Assembly: GCA_963732875.1 (NCBI GenBank)
Contig: CAVTBD010000002.1
Span: forward strand, 2,170,001-2,234,000
Origin: WHSO01 sp963732875
GTDB lineage: Bacteria; Pseudomonadota; Alphaproteobacteria; SMXQ01
Direction of reading: 5' to 3'
Length of the DNA stretch: 64,000 bases
In this document: piece after piece, positions 26,634 through 34,971 of the stretch
Position numbering within the stretch: position 1 is the first letter of the stretch
Layout: every line of letters begins with the position of its first letter
Translations under genes and position numbers: made by a program
The notes under the pieces: generated by a model
Database searches by the model: none
Told to the model about the DNA's origin: nothing
The model's input: only the letters and a program-made list of their open reading frames with translations

Positions 26634-28007
26634 TCAGTCGTAATCGAACCGCTCGCTGACGATGCGGGACGGCGACATGCCGAGACCGGCAAGCGCGCGG
26701 GTGGCCGCACCCACCATTGCAGGCGGGCCACACAGATAAGCCCGCGCCAGGTTCAGGTTCGGCGTGCCGCCGAGCAGCGTATCGAGTGTTTCCGCATCGA
26801 GCTGACCCACAGGACCGTCCCAGCCGGGCGGCGGTTCCGCCACGACGTAATCCACAAACAGGTCGAGGCGGTCTTTGAGCGCCTCAATTTCGTTCTTCAT
26901 CACTATCTGCGCGGCGATGCGGTTGCCGTAGATCAAATGAAACCTGCGTGGATCACGCCGCGCTGCCGCTTCACGCAACAACGACAGGATCGGAGCGAGA
27001 CCGACGCCACCTGCGATCATAACCACTGTCTCGCGCGCGGGGCCGTCGTCTAGTACAAACACACCATACGGCCCGTCGAGCCACGCCCGCCCACCCAGCG
27101 GAATATCACCCACCGTACGGGTAAAATCGCCCGCTTCCCGGATCAGCAGTTCGATCCGGCCGGTTTCACCGATATACGGTGCGGAAACGAAAGAAAACGG
27201 ATTTTCGTTGAGGCCGAACGGCGTCGATCCCACCGTGAGCCACGCGAACTGCCCGGCACGGTAGTCGAACCGGCCACGCTCCGGAGCGAGTGCCAGCAGC
27301 CAGCGCCCAGGTCCCAGCGTACGCACCTCCATCACCTGAAACGGCATACGCATCAGAATCAACGGACGCAGCAGGTAGACATGGACAAGGGTCGCAGCCG
27401 CGAGCACGAACAGCGCCCACCACACGACCACAGTCGGTTGCAGTGGGCTGAACTGACCGATCGTGAGTGCGTGATGCAACCCTGCGCCAGCGATGACCAG
27501 AGCCCCGAGGCCATGGCTCGCGCGCCATGTCTCATAGTTGATGGGCAAGCGGCTGCGGAACATCGCCATCCCCATCAGCACGATCAGCAACACCCAGGCA
27601 ACTACGCCGCTCAGAAAGGGCTGAGCGGTGAAAATGGCGGCGACGCGATGGCCATAGGCGGCAGGATTGGTGATGAGGCGGTCTGCGCCATAAAAAAACG
27701 GATGGAACAGCACGAACAAGGTAGCAACCCGCGCCATTAGCTTGTGCAGACGCATGACCACATCGATGCCGACGCGGCCGCTGACGAAGCGGAACCTGCC
27801 GGTGATGGCGAACTGCTCCAACAACATGGCGTAGCCCACAAGCGCAAGACCCGTACCCAATGCTGCGAGAACGTCCACGCCATCGGGCGCCGCGACCCAC
27901 GCCGCCGCCAGCGGCGCCAACCCGAACACGGCATAGGCCATGGTCAGACCCCATGGACCGGGCGCGAGAGGTGTGGACGGACGCGATGGTGCGGGCGTGT
28001 CGCTCAT
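26634..28007 (-). CDS. Ferric-reductase-like flavocytochrome (membrane haem plus FAD/NAD(P)H domains)
   Basis: A 457-residue integral membrane oxidoreductase. The first ~230 residues have six helices with candidate bis-His haem ligands (RLHKLM, VLFHPFF, RASHGLG, GLHHAL). An FAD-binding domain follows (RAGQFAWLTVG, NPFSFVSAP), then an NAD(P)H domain (GGVGLAPILSLLRE, YLCGPPAMV, ending SERFDYD). It would move electrons from NAD(P)H through FAD and haem across the membrane, as ferric reductases and NOX-like enzymes do. Start at 28007 (MSDTPAPS) has AGGAG upstream; the open frame extends to 28331 but without family similarity. A 28-residue microprotein follows. Confidence 0.87.
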   Translation of the reverse strand: MSDTPAPSRPSTPLAPGPWGLTMAYAVFGLAPLAAAWVAAPDGVDVLAALGTGLALVGYAMLLEQFAITGRFRFVSGRVGIDVVMRLHKLMARVATLFVLFHPFFYGADRLITNPAAYGHRVAAIFTAQPFLSGVVAWVLLIVLMGMAMFRSRLPINYETWRASHGLGALVIAGAGLHHALTIGQFSPLQPTVVVWWALFVLAAATLVHVYLLRPLILMRMPFQVMEVRTLGPGRWLLALAPERGRFDYRAGQFAWLTVGSTPFGLNENPFSFVSAPYIGETGRIELLIREAGDFTRTVGDIPLGGRAWLDGPYGVFVLDDGPARETVVMIAGGVGLAPILSLLREAAARRDPRRFHLIYGNRIAAQIVMKNEIEALKDRLDLFVDYVVAEPPPGWDGPVGQLDAETLDTLLGGTPNLNLARAYLCGPPAMVGAATRALAGLGMSPSRIVSERFDYD

Positions 28008-28110
28008 GGCTCCTAAGATCGTGCGCGCAGGCCCCCGACCGCGCGTGCCAGCCATCATACATAACGGCGGCGCAGGACAGGTCACATAACTGCCGACGCC
28101 GGAGCGCGGT

Positions 28111-28623
28111 CTAACCGCACCAGGGCTCGCGCCGGCCGCCGTCGTAGGGACGCGCGAGGCCGGCCGCCAGCAACGCGGCACCGAGGTCGGTGCCGTCCGC
28201 GGCCTCGACCCGGGCGAGCACGCGCCCGGCATACTTGCCGTACTGCACGAGATAGAGCCGCACCGGACGGCCGGCGATGCGCGCCCGCAGGAAGTCGCGC
28301 GCAAGGCGCGCCTGATCGCGCTCCATAGCACAACGGCCGCGCAATTCGGGCGCGTCGACGCCCGCGAGACGCACCTTGATCTCGAGCTCCTGCCCCACCC
28401 AGATTCGTGCGCGCACCGTCACTGTATCGCCGTCGAGCACGCGCACCACCTCGGCCGGGATCGGGCCAGACAGGATTTCATGACCCGCAGTAGGGGTCTG
28501 GTTGCGCCCGGCCGCGAGCGCCAGGGCGGCGAGGGCGAACGACAGCGCGATCGCGAGAACGAGCGCGCGCCCGCCGCGGGCGCAGAGGAAAGCCGGCTGA
28601 ATCGGCGTGGTGGTGGCGTACAT
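28111..28623 (-). CDS. Exported thermonuclease (SNase)-family nuclease
   Basis: A 170-residue protein with an N-terminal signal or anchor helix (about 20-39) and one staphylococcal-nuclease domain. Catalytic-region residues are visible in VVRVLDGDTVTVRA (Asp pair), KVRLAGVDAPELRG (Arg) and the later Glu/Arg in AMERDQARLARDFL, plus YGKYAGRVLARV. It should degrade nucleic acid in the periplasm or outside. GGAGGG precedes the ATG at 10-base spacing. A candidate LexA site overlaps its promoter (28673-28705), suggesting DNA-damage control. It is convergent with nothing: the reductase gene lies downstream on the same strand. Confidence 0.88.
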   Translation of the reverse strand: MYATTTPIQPAFLCARGGRALVLAIALSFALAALALAAGRNQTPTAGHEILSGPIPAEVVRVLDGDTVTVRARIWVGQELEIKVRLAGVDAPELRGRCAMERDQARLARDFLRARIAGRPVRLYLVQYGKYAGRVLARVEAADGTDLGAALLAAGLARPYDGGRREPWCG

Positions 28624-28672
28624 GGTGAGAACCCTCCTTCGGGGGCTCTCCCGGCCCCCCTCATGATGAAGG

Positions 28673-28705
28673 AAGTTAGCTCACCTTATGGAACAAAACA
28701 AGAAC
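28673..28705 (-). promoter_or_regulatory. Candidate LexA box over the nuclease promoter
   Basis: GAACAAAACAAGAAC (28691-28705) matches the alphaproteobacterial SOS box GAAC-N7-GAAC exactly. On the minus strand a promoter TTGTTT (28696-28701), 17-base spacer, TAACTT (28673-28678) overlaps it, pointing at the nuclease gene 50 bases on. Repression by LexA is inferred from motif and position. Confidence 0.6.
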
Positions 28706-28731
28706 AAATATGCCGATAGCGGCAGGTCGGG

Positions 28732-28924
28732 TCAGAAGTCGATACAGCGCCCGTTCTTCTCCCAGTCCCCGAACCGGGTCGGATCGGGCCGCTCCTTGGC
28801 CGCTTCCGCATCGCCTTTCGGGCGTGACGACACTCGGCATCGGCGCACGCGGACGCGCCGGCAGGGGCGGCGCGGGCGGGATCGCCCGGGGAGGTTGCTT
28901 CGCTTTGGGATCGGGTCCGGTCAT
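28732..28924 (-). pseudogene. DUF1674/SDHAF4-family small protein, one frame break
   Basis: The C-terminus RFGDWEKNGRCIDF followed by a stop is the signature of DUF1674, the bacterial counterpart of succinate dehydrogenase assembly factor 4. The likely start ATG (28924, MTGPDPKAKQPPRAIPP) is in a different frame; the shift falls near 28820-28830, just before KGDAEAAKERPDPT. Either one base is missing in the data or a shorter protein starts at an internal GTG. Its place next to htpX and rsmB is usual for this family. Confidence 0.68.
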
Positions 28925-28953
28925 CTTGGGGTATCCTCGGCGCTGCGACACCT

Positions 28954-28978
28954 CTTGAACGGCGCGCCCCTCCAATCT
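28954..28978 (+). promoter_or_regulatory. Possible RpoH (heat-shock) promoter before htpX
   Basis: CTTGAAC (28954-28960), 11 bases, CCAATCT (28972-28978) resembles the sigma-32 pattern CTTGAAA / CCCCATNT. It is 80 bases before htpX, a classic heat-shock gene. Motif match is partial. Confidence 0.35.
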
Positions 28979-29058
28979 AAGTAACCTGCGGAGAAATTTC
29001 ACCCTTTGTCGGGCGCGCCGGTCGCGCGCCAGGATGGCCAGGAACCGGCAGGATCGCC

Positions 29059-29916
29059 ATGGGTTACTTCAGGACCGCGCTGCTTCTGTCCACGATCACC
29101 GCGCTGTTTCTCGGCGCGGGCTACCTGATCGGCGGCGAGGGCGGCATGATCGTCGCACTCGTGATCGCCGTAGGCATGAACCTGTTCGCCTACTGGAATT
29201 CGGACCGCATGGTCCTTTCCATGTACAGTGCGCGCGAGGTCAACCGCACCACGGCGCCGGGATTCTACGGCATCGTCGAACAGCTCGCCGCCAACGCCGG
29301 CCTGCCCATGCCACGCGTCTACATCGTCGACAGCGACCAGCCGAATGCCTTCGCGACCGGACGCAATCCCGAAAACGCGGCGGTGTGCGCCACTACTGGC
29401 TTGCTCCAGCGGCTCAGCCACGAGGAGATCGCGGGCGTGATGTCCCATGAGCTCGCCCACGTGCAGCATCGCGACACGCTGATCCAGACCATCACCGCGA
29501 CGCTCGCAGGCGCGATCGGGATGCTCGCCAACTTCGCCTTCTTCTTCGGCGGCGGCAACAACCGCAACAACCCGCTCGGCATCGTCGGCGTGCTGCTGGT
29601 GATGATCCTGGCGCCGCTGACGGCGATGCTGGTGCAGATGGCGATCTCGCGCGGGCGCGAATACGAAGCCGACCGGGGCGGTGCCGAAATCTCGGGCCGG
29701 CCGCTGTGGCTTGCTTCCGCGCTCGAGCGTATCGAGGCGGCGGCGCAGCAGATCGATAATCCGGCCGCCGAGCGCAACCCCGCGACCGCGCATATGTTCA
29801 TCGTCAATCCGCTCCATGCCCAGGCGGTCGACGGCCTGTTCTCCACCCATCCGCCGACCCGCGAACGGATCCGCCGTTTGCGCGAGATGGCCGGCGCCGC
29901 CGGGCCGTGGGAGTGA
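29059..29916 (+). CDS. htpX: Membrane zinc metalloprotease HtpX
   Basis: A 285-residue inner-membrane M48 protease that degrades misfolded membrane proteins. Two N-terminal helices (about 7-24 and 29-46), then the zinc motif HELAH (130-134), two more helices (about 145-165 and 174-195), and the third ligand region SRGREYEADRGGAEISG. The C-terminal FSTHPPTRERIRRL is diagnostic. Length is normal. Its stop overlaps the rsmB start (TGATG), so the two are coupled. Confidence 0.95.
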   Translation: MGYFRTALLLSTITALFLGAGYLIGGEGGMIVALVIAVGMNLFAYWNSDRMVLSMYSAREVNRTTAPGFYGIVEQLAANAGLPMPRVYIVDSDQPNAFATGRNPENAAVCATTGLLQRLSHEEIAGVMSHELAHVQHRDTLIQTITATLAGAIGMLANFAFFFGGGNNRNNPLGIVGVLLVMILAPLTAMLVQMAISRGREYEADRGGAEISGRPLWLASALERIEAAAQQIDNPAAERNPATAHMFIVNPLHAQAVDGLFSTHPPTRERIRRLREMAGAAGPWE

Positions 29917-31319
29917 TGGCGGGCGGGCCCTCCGGTGCCCCCCGGGCGCCCCGCAAGCCCCGTCCCGCCCCCAAACCGTCCCGTCCCGCCAAGCCGCGCA
30001 AGCCCGAAAGCGAGCACCCCGCCGCCACGGCACGGACCTGCGCGCTGGGCGCGCTGGCTCGCGTGCTGGACCGCGGGGCAGCGCTGGAAAGCGCGCTGGA
30101 CGGCGCCCGCGGCTACCACAAGCTCGAGCCGCGCGACCGGGCGTTCGCGCGCCTGCTGGTGGCAACCGCGCTGCGGCGCGCGGGCGAGCTCGACGCGATC
30201 ATCGCCCGTCTCCTGGAAAAGCCGCTGCCCGACGGCGCGCGCCTGATACACCACATCCTCGCCCTCGGCCTGGTCCAGCTCCTCTACCTCGGCACGCCTG
30301 CCCATGCCGCCGTGGCGACCGGGGTGGCGCTCGCCGACGGCGGCGCCAAGCGCCGCTTCAAGGGGCTGGTGAACGCCGTGCTGCGCCGTGCCGCGCGCGA
30401 AGGAATGGCACTTACCGCCGACCTCGACGCGGCACGCGTGAATACCCCCGACTGGCTATGGGAATCGTGGTCGGCACACTATGGCGCCGATGCCACACGC
30501 CGTATCGCCGAGATGCATCTCAACGAGCCGCCACTCGACCTCACCCCCCGTGAGCCCGCAACCGCACCACAGCTCGCGGCGCGACTGGAGGCCACGGTGC
30601 TGCCGACCGGCTCGCTGCGCCGCACTGCCGGCGGCGCCATCCCCGACCTTCCCGGCTACGGCGAGGGCGCCTGGTGGGTGCAGGATGCCGCCGCCGCCCT
30701 GCCCGTGAAGCTGCTGGGCGAGGTACGCGGCAAGCGCGTCCTCGACCTGTGCGCGGCACCGGGCGGCAAGACCCTGCAGCTTGCGGCGGCCGGCGCGCGC
30801 GTCACCGCGGTCGACCTCAACCCCGGCCGTCTCGCGCTGATCACCGACAACCTCGCCCGCACCGGGCTTGCCGCCGAGCGGGTCGCCGATGACGGGCGTG
30901 CATTCACCGCCGCACCATTCGATGCGGTGCTGCTGGATGCACCCTGCACCGCGACCGGCACGCTCCGGCGCCATCCCGACATCGCCCGCACCAAGGGTCC
31001 GGACGACGTCGCCCGCACGGCGGCCCTGCAGGATGCCCTGCTCGCCAATGCCGCCCGGCTGGTGCGCCCGGGCGGCACGCTGGTCTACGCGGTGTGCTCG
31101 CTCGAGCGGGCGGAGGGCGAGGACCGGATCACCGCATTCCTCGCCGCGCACCCGGATTTCGCCGTGGACAGGGTCGCGCCGGCCGAGATCGGCGGCCTCA
31201 CCGAAGCCGTGACCGAAGCCGGCTTCCTGCGCACGCTGCCCTGCCAGATGGCCGCCGAAGGGGGGCTCGACGGCTTCTTTGCCGCGCGCTTGCGGCGATT
31301 CGGGGAAGCTGCTACCTAA
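29916..31319 (+). CDS. rsmB: 16S rRNA m5C967 methyltransferase
   Basis: A 467-residue cytoplasmic RNA methyltransferase. A basic, Pro-rich tail (1-30) leads to a NusB-like domain (about 35-170, LDGARGYHKLEPRDRAFARL). The Rossmann methyltransferase domain has SAM motif I CAAPGGKTLQLA, VDLNPGRLALI, motif IV LLDAPCTATGTLRRHPDI with one catalytic Cys, and motif VI YAVCSLE with the second. Start is the ATG at 29916 overlapping the htpX stop; a start 9 bases earlier is possible. rpe follows after 5 bases. Confidence 0.93.
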   Translation: MAGGPSGAPRAPRKPRPAPKPSRPAKPRKPESEHPAATARTCALGALARVLDRGAALESALDGARGYHKLEPRDRAFARLLVATALRRAGELDAIIARLLEKPLPDGARLIHHILALGLVQLLYLGTPAHAAVATGVALADGGAKRRFKGLVNAVLRRAAREGMALTADLDAARVNTPDWLWESWSAHYGADATRRIAEMHLNEPPLDLTPREPATAPQLAARLEATVLPTGSLRRTAGGAIPDLPGYGEGAWWVQDAAAALPVKLLGEVRGKRVLDLCAAPGGKTLQLAAAGARVTAVDLNPGRLALITDNLARTGLAAERVADDGRAFTAAPFDAVLLDAPCTATGTLRRHPDIARTKGPDDVARTAALQDALLANAARLVRPGGTLVYAVCSLERAEGEDRITAFLAAHPDFAVDRVAPAEIGGLTEAVTEAGFLRTLPCQMAAEGGLDGFFAARLRRFGEAAT

Positions 31320-31324
31320 CCCCG

Positions 31325-31990
31325 GTGGCAAAACCGGTCCGCATAGCACCCTCGATCCTGGCCGCCGACTTCGCGCGGCTTGGCGACGAGATCGCGGCGG
31401 TGACCCGGGCCGGTGCCGACTTCATCCACGTCGACGTCATGGACGGTCATTTCGTGCCCAATATCACCATCGGGCCCGATGTGGTGAAGGCGCTGCGTCC
31501 CCATTCCGCCCTGCCGTTCGACGTGCATCTGATGATCGCGCCGGTCGATCCCTACGTGCCGGGCTTCGCGGAGGCCGGCGCCGACATCATTACGGTGCAC
31601 CCCGAATCGGGCCCGCATCTGCATCGCACCATCCAGCTGATCCACTCGCTTGGCAAGAAGGCAGGCGTTGCGCTCAACCCGGCGACGCCGGTCGAGGCCA
31701 TCGACAACGTGATCGGCGACATCGACCTGGTGCTGGTGATGACCGTCAACCCCGGCTTCGGCGGACAGGCCTTCATCGACTCCCAGCTCGCCAAGATCGT
31801 AGCGGTGCGCCAGCGCATCGACGCCTCGGGCCGCGACATCGACCTCGAGGTCGACGGCGGCATCAACACCGAGACCGCCGCCCGCGCCGCCGCCGCCGGT
31901 GCCGACCTGCTGGTCGCCGGCACGGCCACCTTCAAGGGCGGCGCCAACGCCTACGCCGCCAACATCGCCCGCCTGCGCGGCGGGGCATGA
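31325..31990 (+). CDS. rpe: Ribulose-phosphate 3-epimerase
   Basis: A 221-residue TIM-barrel enzyme interconverting ribulose 5-phosphate and xylulose 5-phosphate. Active-site segments: IAPSILAADF, HVDVMDGHFVPN (His/Asp metal ligands), DVHLMI, VMTVNPGFGGQ and LEVDGGI (catalytic Asp). Start is GTG at 31325. It continues the rsmB transcript and is followed 16 bases later by the heparinase-like gene. Confidence 0.95.
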   Translation: MAKPVRIAPSILAADFARLGDEIAAVTRAGADFIHVDVMDGHFVPNITIGPDVVKALRPHSALPFDVHLMIAPVDPYVPGFAEAGADIITVHPESGPHLHRTIQLIHSLGKKAGVALNPATPVEAIDNVIGDIDLVLVMTVNPGFGGQAFIDSQLAKIVAVRQRIDASGRDIDLEVDGGINTETAARAAAAGADLLVAGTATFKGGANAYAANIARLRGGA

Positions 31991-32006
31991 GCGCGGAAGC
32001 CCGGCC

Positions 32007-33833
32007 ATGAGCGAGGCCGCTTCCGCCACGCCGCAGCGCCCGCCGTTGGGATGGTATCTCGCCGTCGCCCGGCGGCCGTTCAGCCGTAACCTGCGCGCCG
32101 CGGCCTATGCCGTCAAAAGCCTGTTCTATGCGACGCCACTTCACGAGGGACTGCTCGGCGGCGCCGCACCCAATGCCCTCGAGCACATCCCGATCGACCC
32201 ATGGCCGGGCGATGCTGCGCGCGGGCGGGCCATCATCGCTGGCACCTTCACCTTCGCCGGGCGCATCGTGCGCGTCGCACCGCCGGGCGAGGCCGCCGGG
32301 CCCGGCATCGCGCTGTGGTCGCCTACCGGCGCCGGGCTCGACTGGCTCGCCGCGCTGCACGGCTTCTCGTGGCTGCGCGACCTGCGCGTCGCCGGCGGCG
32401 AAACCGCGCGCGAGACCGCGCGCCGGCTGGTATCCGACTGGATCGCGCGCCATGCACGCTGGCGCCGCCTGCCATGGCGGCCCGATATCCTCGCAGCCCG
32501 CATCGCCGCCTGGATCGCCACCGCCGACGTGATCCTGCAGGGTGCCGAGCCGGCGTTCCGCGCCGCCTTCCTGCGCAGCCTCGCGCGTCAGGGACGCCAC
32601 CTGCTGCGCTGTGGGCCGGGCGGGCTCGAGGGCGGCCGGCGGCTGATGGTGCTGAAGGGCCAGGTGTTCGCCGCCGCCATCCTGTTCCGCGGCGGCCGGC
32701 GGCTCCGGCGCGCGCTGGCGCGCCTCGACGACGAGCTCGCCCGCCAGATCCTGTCGGACGGCGGCCATGTGGAGCGCAGCCCGGCCCAGCAGTTCGCGGT
32801 GCTGCGCGATCTCGTGGATATCCGCGCCGTGCTCCAGGCGGGCGGCTTCGACGTGCCCCACGCGCTCCAGAACGCCATCGACCGCATGGCGCCGATGCTG
32901 CGCTTCTTCCGCCACGGCGACGGCGATCTTGCGCTGTTCAACGATTCGGGCGAGGGCGAGGCGTGGCTGGTCGACATGGTGCTGACCCGGGCCGAGGCGC
33001 CCGGCAAGCCGCTTGCGTCCGCCCCGCACGCCGGCTTCGAACGCATCGCCGTCAACCGGTCCCTGGTGGTCGCCGACACCGGCGCGCCCCCGCCGCCGGG
33101 CGCGCGCGACCATACCTTCGCCGGCACGCTGTCGTTCGAGATGTCGGTCGGCAAGGAACGCATGGTCGTAAACTGCGGCGGCGGGCCCGGGCTCGGCGTC
33201 GCCTGGCGCCAGGGCCTGCGCGCCACCGCCGCCCATTCCACCCTGACGCTGGCGGACACCAATTCCACCGAGATCCTGGAGGCGCCGGGGCGCGGCAGCG
33301 AGATCGGCAAGCATCCCCGCAAGGTCACCTGCGCGCGCGCCGAAGCCGAGGGCGCGACCTGGCTCGACATGAGCCATGACGGCTACGTGCGTGGCTTCCG
33401 CCTGATGCACCGTCGCCGACTGTGGCTGGCCGCCGGCGGCGACGAGCTGCGCGGCGAAGACATGCTGGTACCCCCCGACCAGGAGGATCTGCGTCCGCGC
33501 CCGGCCGAGCCCGAGGAGGACGCCCGCGGCCCCCTATGGCCGTGGCGCCGGGGCCGGCCGCGCAGTTTCGCGGTGCGTTTTCACCTGCATCCCGGTGTCA
33601 AGGCATCCCTCGTCCAGGAAGGCCGCGCCGTGCTGCTGCGCCTCCCGTCCGGCGCCGGGTGGCGTTTCCGCGCCGAAGGCGCCAACGTCGCGGTCGAGGA
33701 ATCGATCTACGTCGGCACCGGCGAGATCAAGCGCGCGAGCCAGATCGTCGTCTCGGGCGGTGTCACTGCCACCGGCCCCAGGCCGGGCGCGATGGTGCGC
33801 TGGGCGTTCAGCCGCGTGACCGAGAAGGCATGA
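32007..33833 (+). CDS. Heparinase II/III-like protein
   Basis: A 608-residue protein. The N-terminal half is an alpha/alpha toroid-like helical domain (LEHIPIDPWPGDAARGRAI, WLRDLRV). The C-terminal half matches the heparinase II/III beta domain (GGPGLGVAWRQGLRATAAHS, TLADTNSTEIL). No signal peptide is evident. Such genes sit beside rsmB and purH across Alphaproteobacteria; they are presumed polysaccharide lyases, but no substrate is proven for this group. Its stop overlaps the start of the WecA-like gene (ATGA). Confidence 0.82.
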   Translation: MSEAASATPQRPPLGWYLAVARRPFSRNLRAAAYAVKSLFYATPLHEGLLGGAAPNALEHIPIDPWPGDAARGRAIIAGTFTFAGRIVRVAPPGEAAGPGIALWSPTGAGLDWLAALHGFSWLRDLRVAGGETARETARRLVSDWIARHARWRRLPWRPDILAARIAAWIATADVILQGAEPAFRAAFLRSLARQGRHLLRCGPGGLEGGRRLMVLKGQVFAAAILFRGGRRLRRALARLDDELARQILSDGGHVERSPAQQFAVLRDLVDIRAVLQAGGFDVPHALQNAIDRMAPMLRFFRHGDGDLALFNDSGEGEAWLVDMVLTRAEAPGKPLASAPHAGFERIAVNRSLVVADTGAPPPPGARDHTFAGTLSFEMSVGKERMVVNCGGGPGLGVAWRQGLRATAAHSTLTLADTNSTEILEAPGRGSEIGKHPRKVTCARAEAEGATWLDMSHDGYVRGFRLMHRRRLWLAAGGDELRGEDMLVPPDQEDLRPRPAEPEEDARGPLWPWRRGRPRSFAVRFHLHPGVKASLVQEGRAVLLRLPSGAGWRFRAEGANVAVEESIYVGTGEIKRASQIVVSGGVTATGPRPGAMVRWAFSRVTEKA

Positions 33834-34885
33834 CCGCGGCGCTCGCGAGCGGGGCCGGTCTTGCGGGTGCGCTCGGTCTTGCGATCGTCGCGGCGCTGGC
33901 GGGCTGGATCGCGACGCGCTGGGTGACGGCGGCGCTTACCCGACGGCGCGTGCTGGACCATCCCAACGAACGCTCGAGTCATTCCGCACCGACCCCGCGC
34001 GGCGGCGGTATCGGCATCCTGGTGGTGGCGCTGCCGCTGGCCGTCGTCATCTATCAGCTGCACCGCCCCGCCGACACGACCGCCCTCGCTGTCGTCGCCC
34101 TTACCCTGGCGCTCGCACTGGTATCGTGGTTCGACGACCTGCGCGGGCTGCCCGTGCCGTTGCGCTTCGCCGCCCATGTCTGCGCCGCCGCTATCGCCCT
34201 CGCCCTCATGCCGCGCGACCTGTTCGTATTCCAGGGCGTCCTGCCGCTGGTGCTCGACCGCATTGCCGCCGCCATCGTCTGGGTGTGGTTCATCAACCTC
34301 TACAACTTCATGGACGGGATCGACGGCCTCGCCGGCGCCGAGACCGTCTCGATCTGCGCCGGCCTGTTCGCGATCGTCGCGGTGCTCGGCGGCGATACCA
34401 GCACGGCCGGCGCCGCGCTCGCCGAGACGGCGCTGGTGACCGGCGCCGCGACCGTGGGGTTCCTCGCACTCAACTGGCATCCGGCACGGGTGTTCATGGG
34501 CGACGTCGGTGCGATCGCGCTCGGCTACCTGCTCGGCTGGTTCCTGGTCACGATCGCCGCCTGGGGCTACTGGGTGGCGGCGATCGTGCTGCCCGGCTAC
34601 TACCTTGCCGATGCGACCATCACCATTGTCCGCCGCGCGCTCGCGGGTGAAGCTGTGTGGCGGCCCCACGCCAAGCACTTCTACCAGCGTGCCGTACAGC
34701 GCGGCCTGAGCCATGCCCGGGTGACGCGCTTCGTGCTGACCGGCAACCTGTTCCTCGTCGTCCTCGCGGTGCTTTCCACACAGGTCATGACCTGGACCGG
34801 CAACGTGCTTTGCCTCGCGGGAGCCGCGGCCATCGTCGCGGTCATGCTGACCTGGCTCGCCAGGGCGACGCCGGGTGCCCCGTGA
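33830..34885 (+). CDS. WecA/MraY-family polyprenyl-phosphate sugar-1-phosphate transferase
   Basis: A 351-residue inner-membrane enzyme with about 10 helices, attaching a sugar phosphate to undecaprenyl phosphate to begin a glycan. Motifs: DHPNERSSHSAPTPRGGG (34-53 region), the Mg-binding SWFDDLRGL, NLYNFMDGIDGLAG, and GDVGAIALGYLLG. The cytoplasmic loop HAKHFYQRAVQRG takes the sugar nucleotide. The WbpL/WecA type is closest. It is translationally coupled to the heparinase-like gene and precedes a CapD-type dehydratase. Confidence 0.9.
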   Translation: MTAALASGAGLAGALGLAIVAALAGWIATRWVTAALTRRRVLDHPNERSSHSAPTPRGGGIGILVVALPLAVVIYQLHRPADTTALAVVALTLALALVSWFDDLRGLPVPLRFAAHVCAAAIALALMPRDLFVFQGVLPLVLDRIAAAIVWVWFINLYNFMDGIDGLAGAETVSICAGLFAIVAVLGGDTSTAGAALAETALVTGAATVGFLALNWHPARVFMGDVGAIALGYLLGWFLVTIAAWGYWVAAIVLPGYYLADATITIVRRALAGEAVWRPHAKHFYQRAVQRGLSHARVTRFVLTGNLFLVVLAVLSTQVMTWTGNVLCLAGAAAIVAVMLTWLARATPGAP

Positions 34886-34971
34886 TGGACTTGGCGAGGT
34901 GATTGCATGACAATGCGCGCCATGATTCGAGCCGGTCGCACAGGGACCACCCCCAGCGGGAGACATCGGAC

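Noticed and set aside
34903..34971. Earlier TTG start for the CapD-like gene
   Set aside because: The extra 23 residues are polar and unlike the family, which begins just before the first membrane helix; the GTG at 34972 has a better ribosome site.
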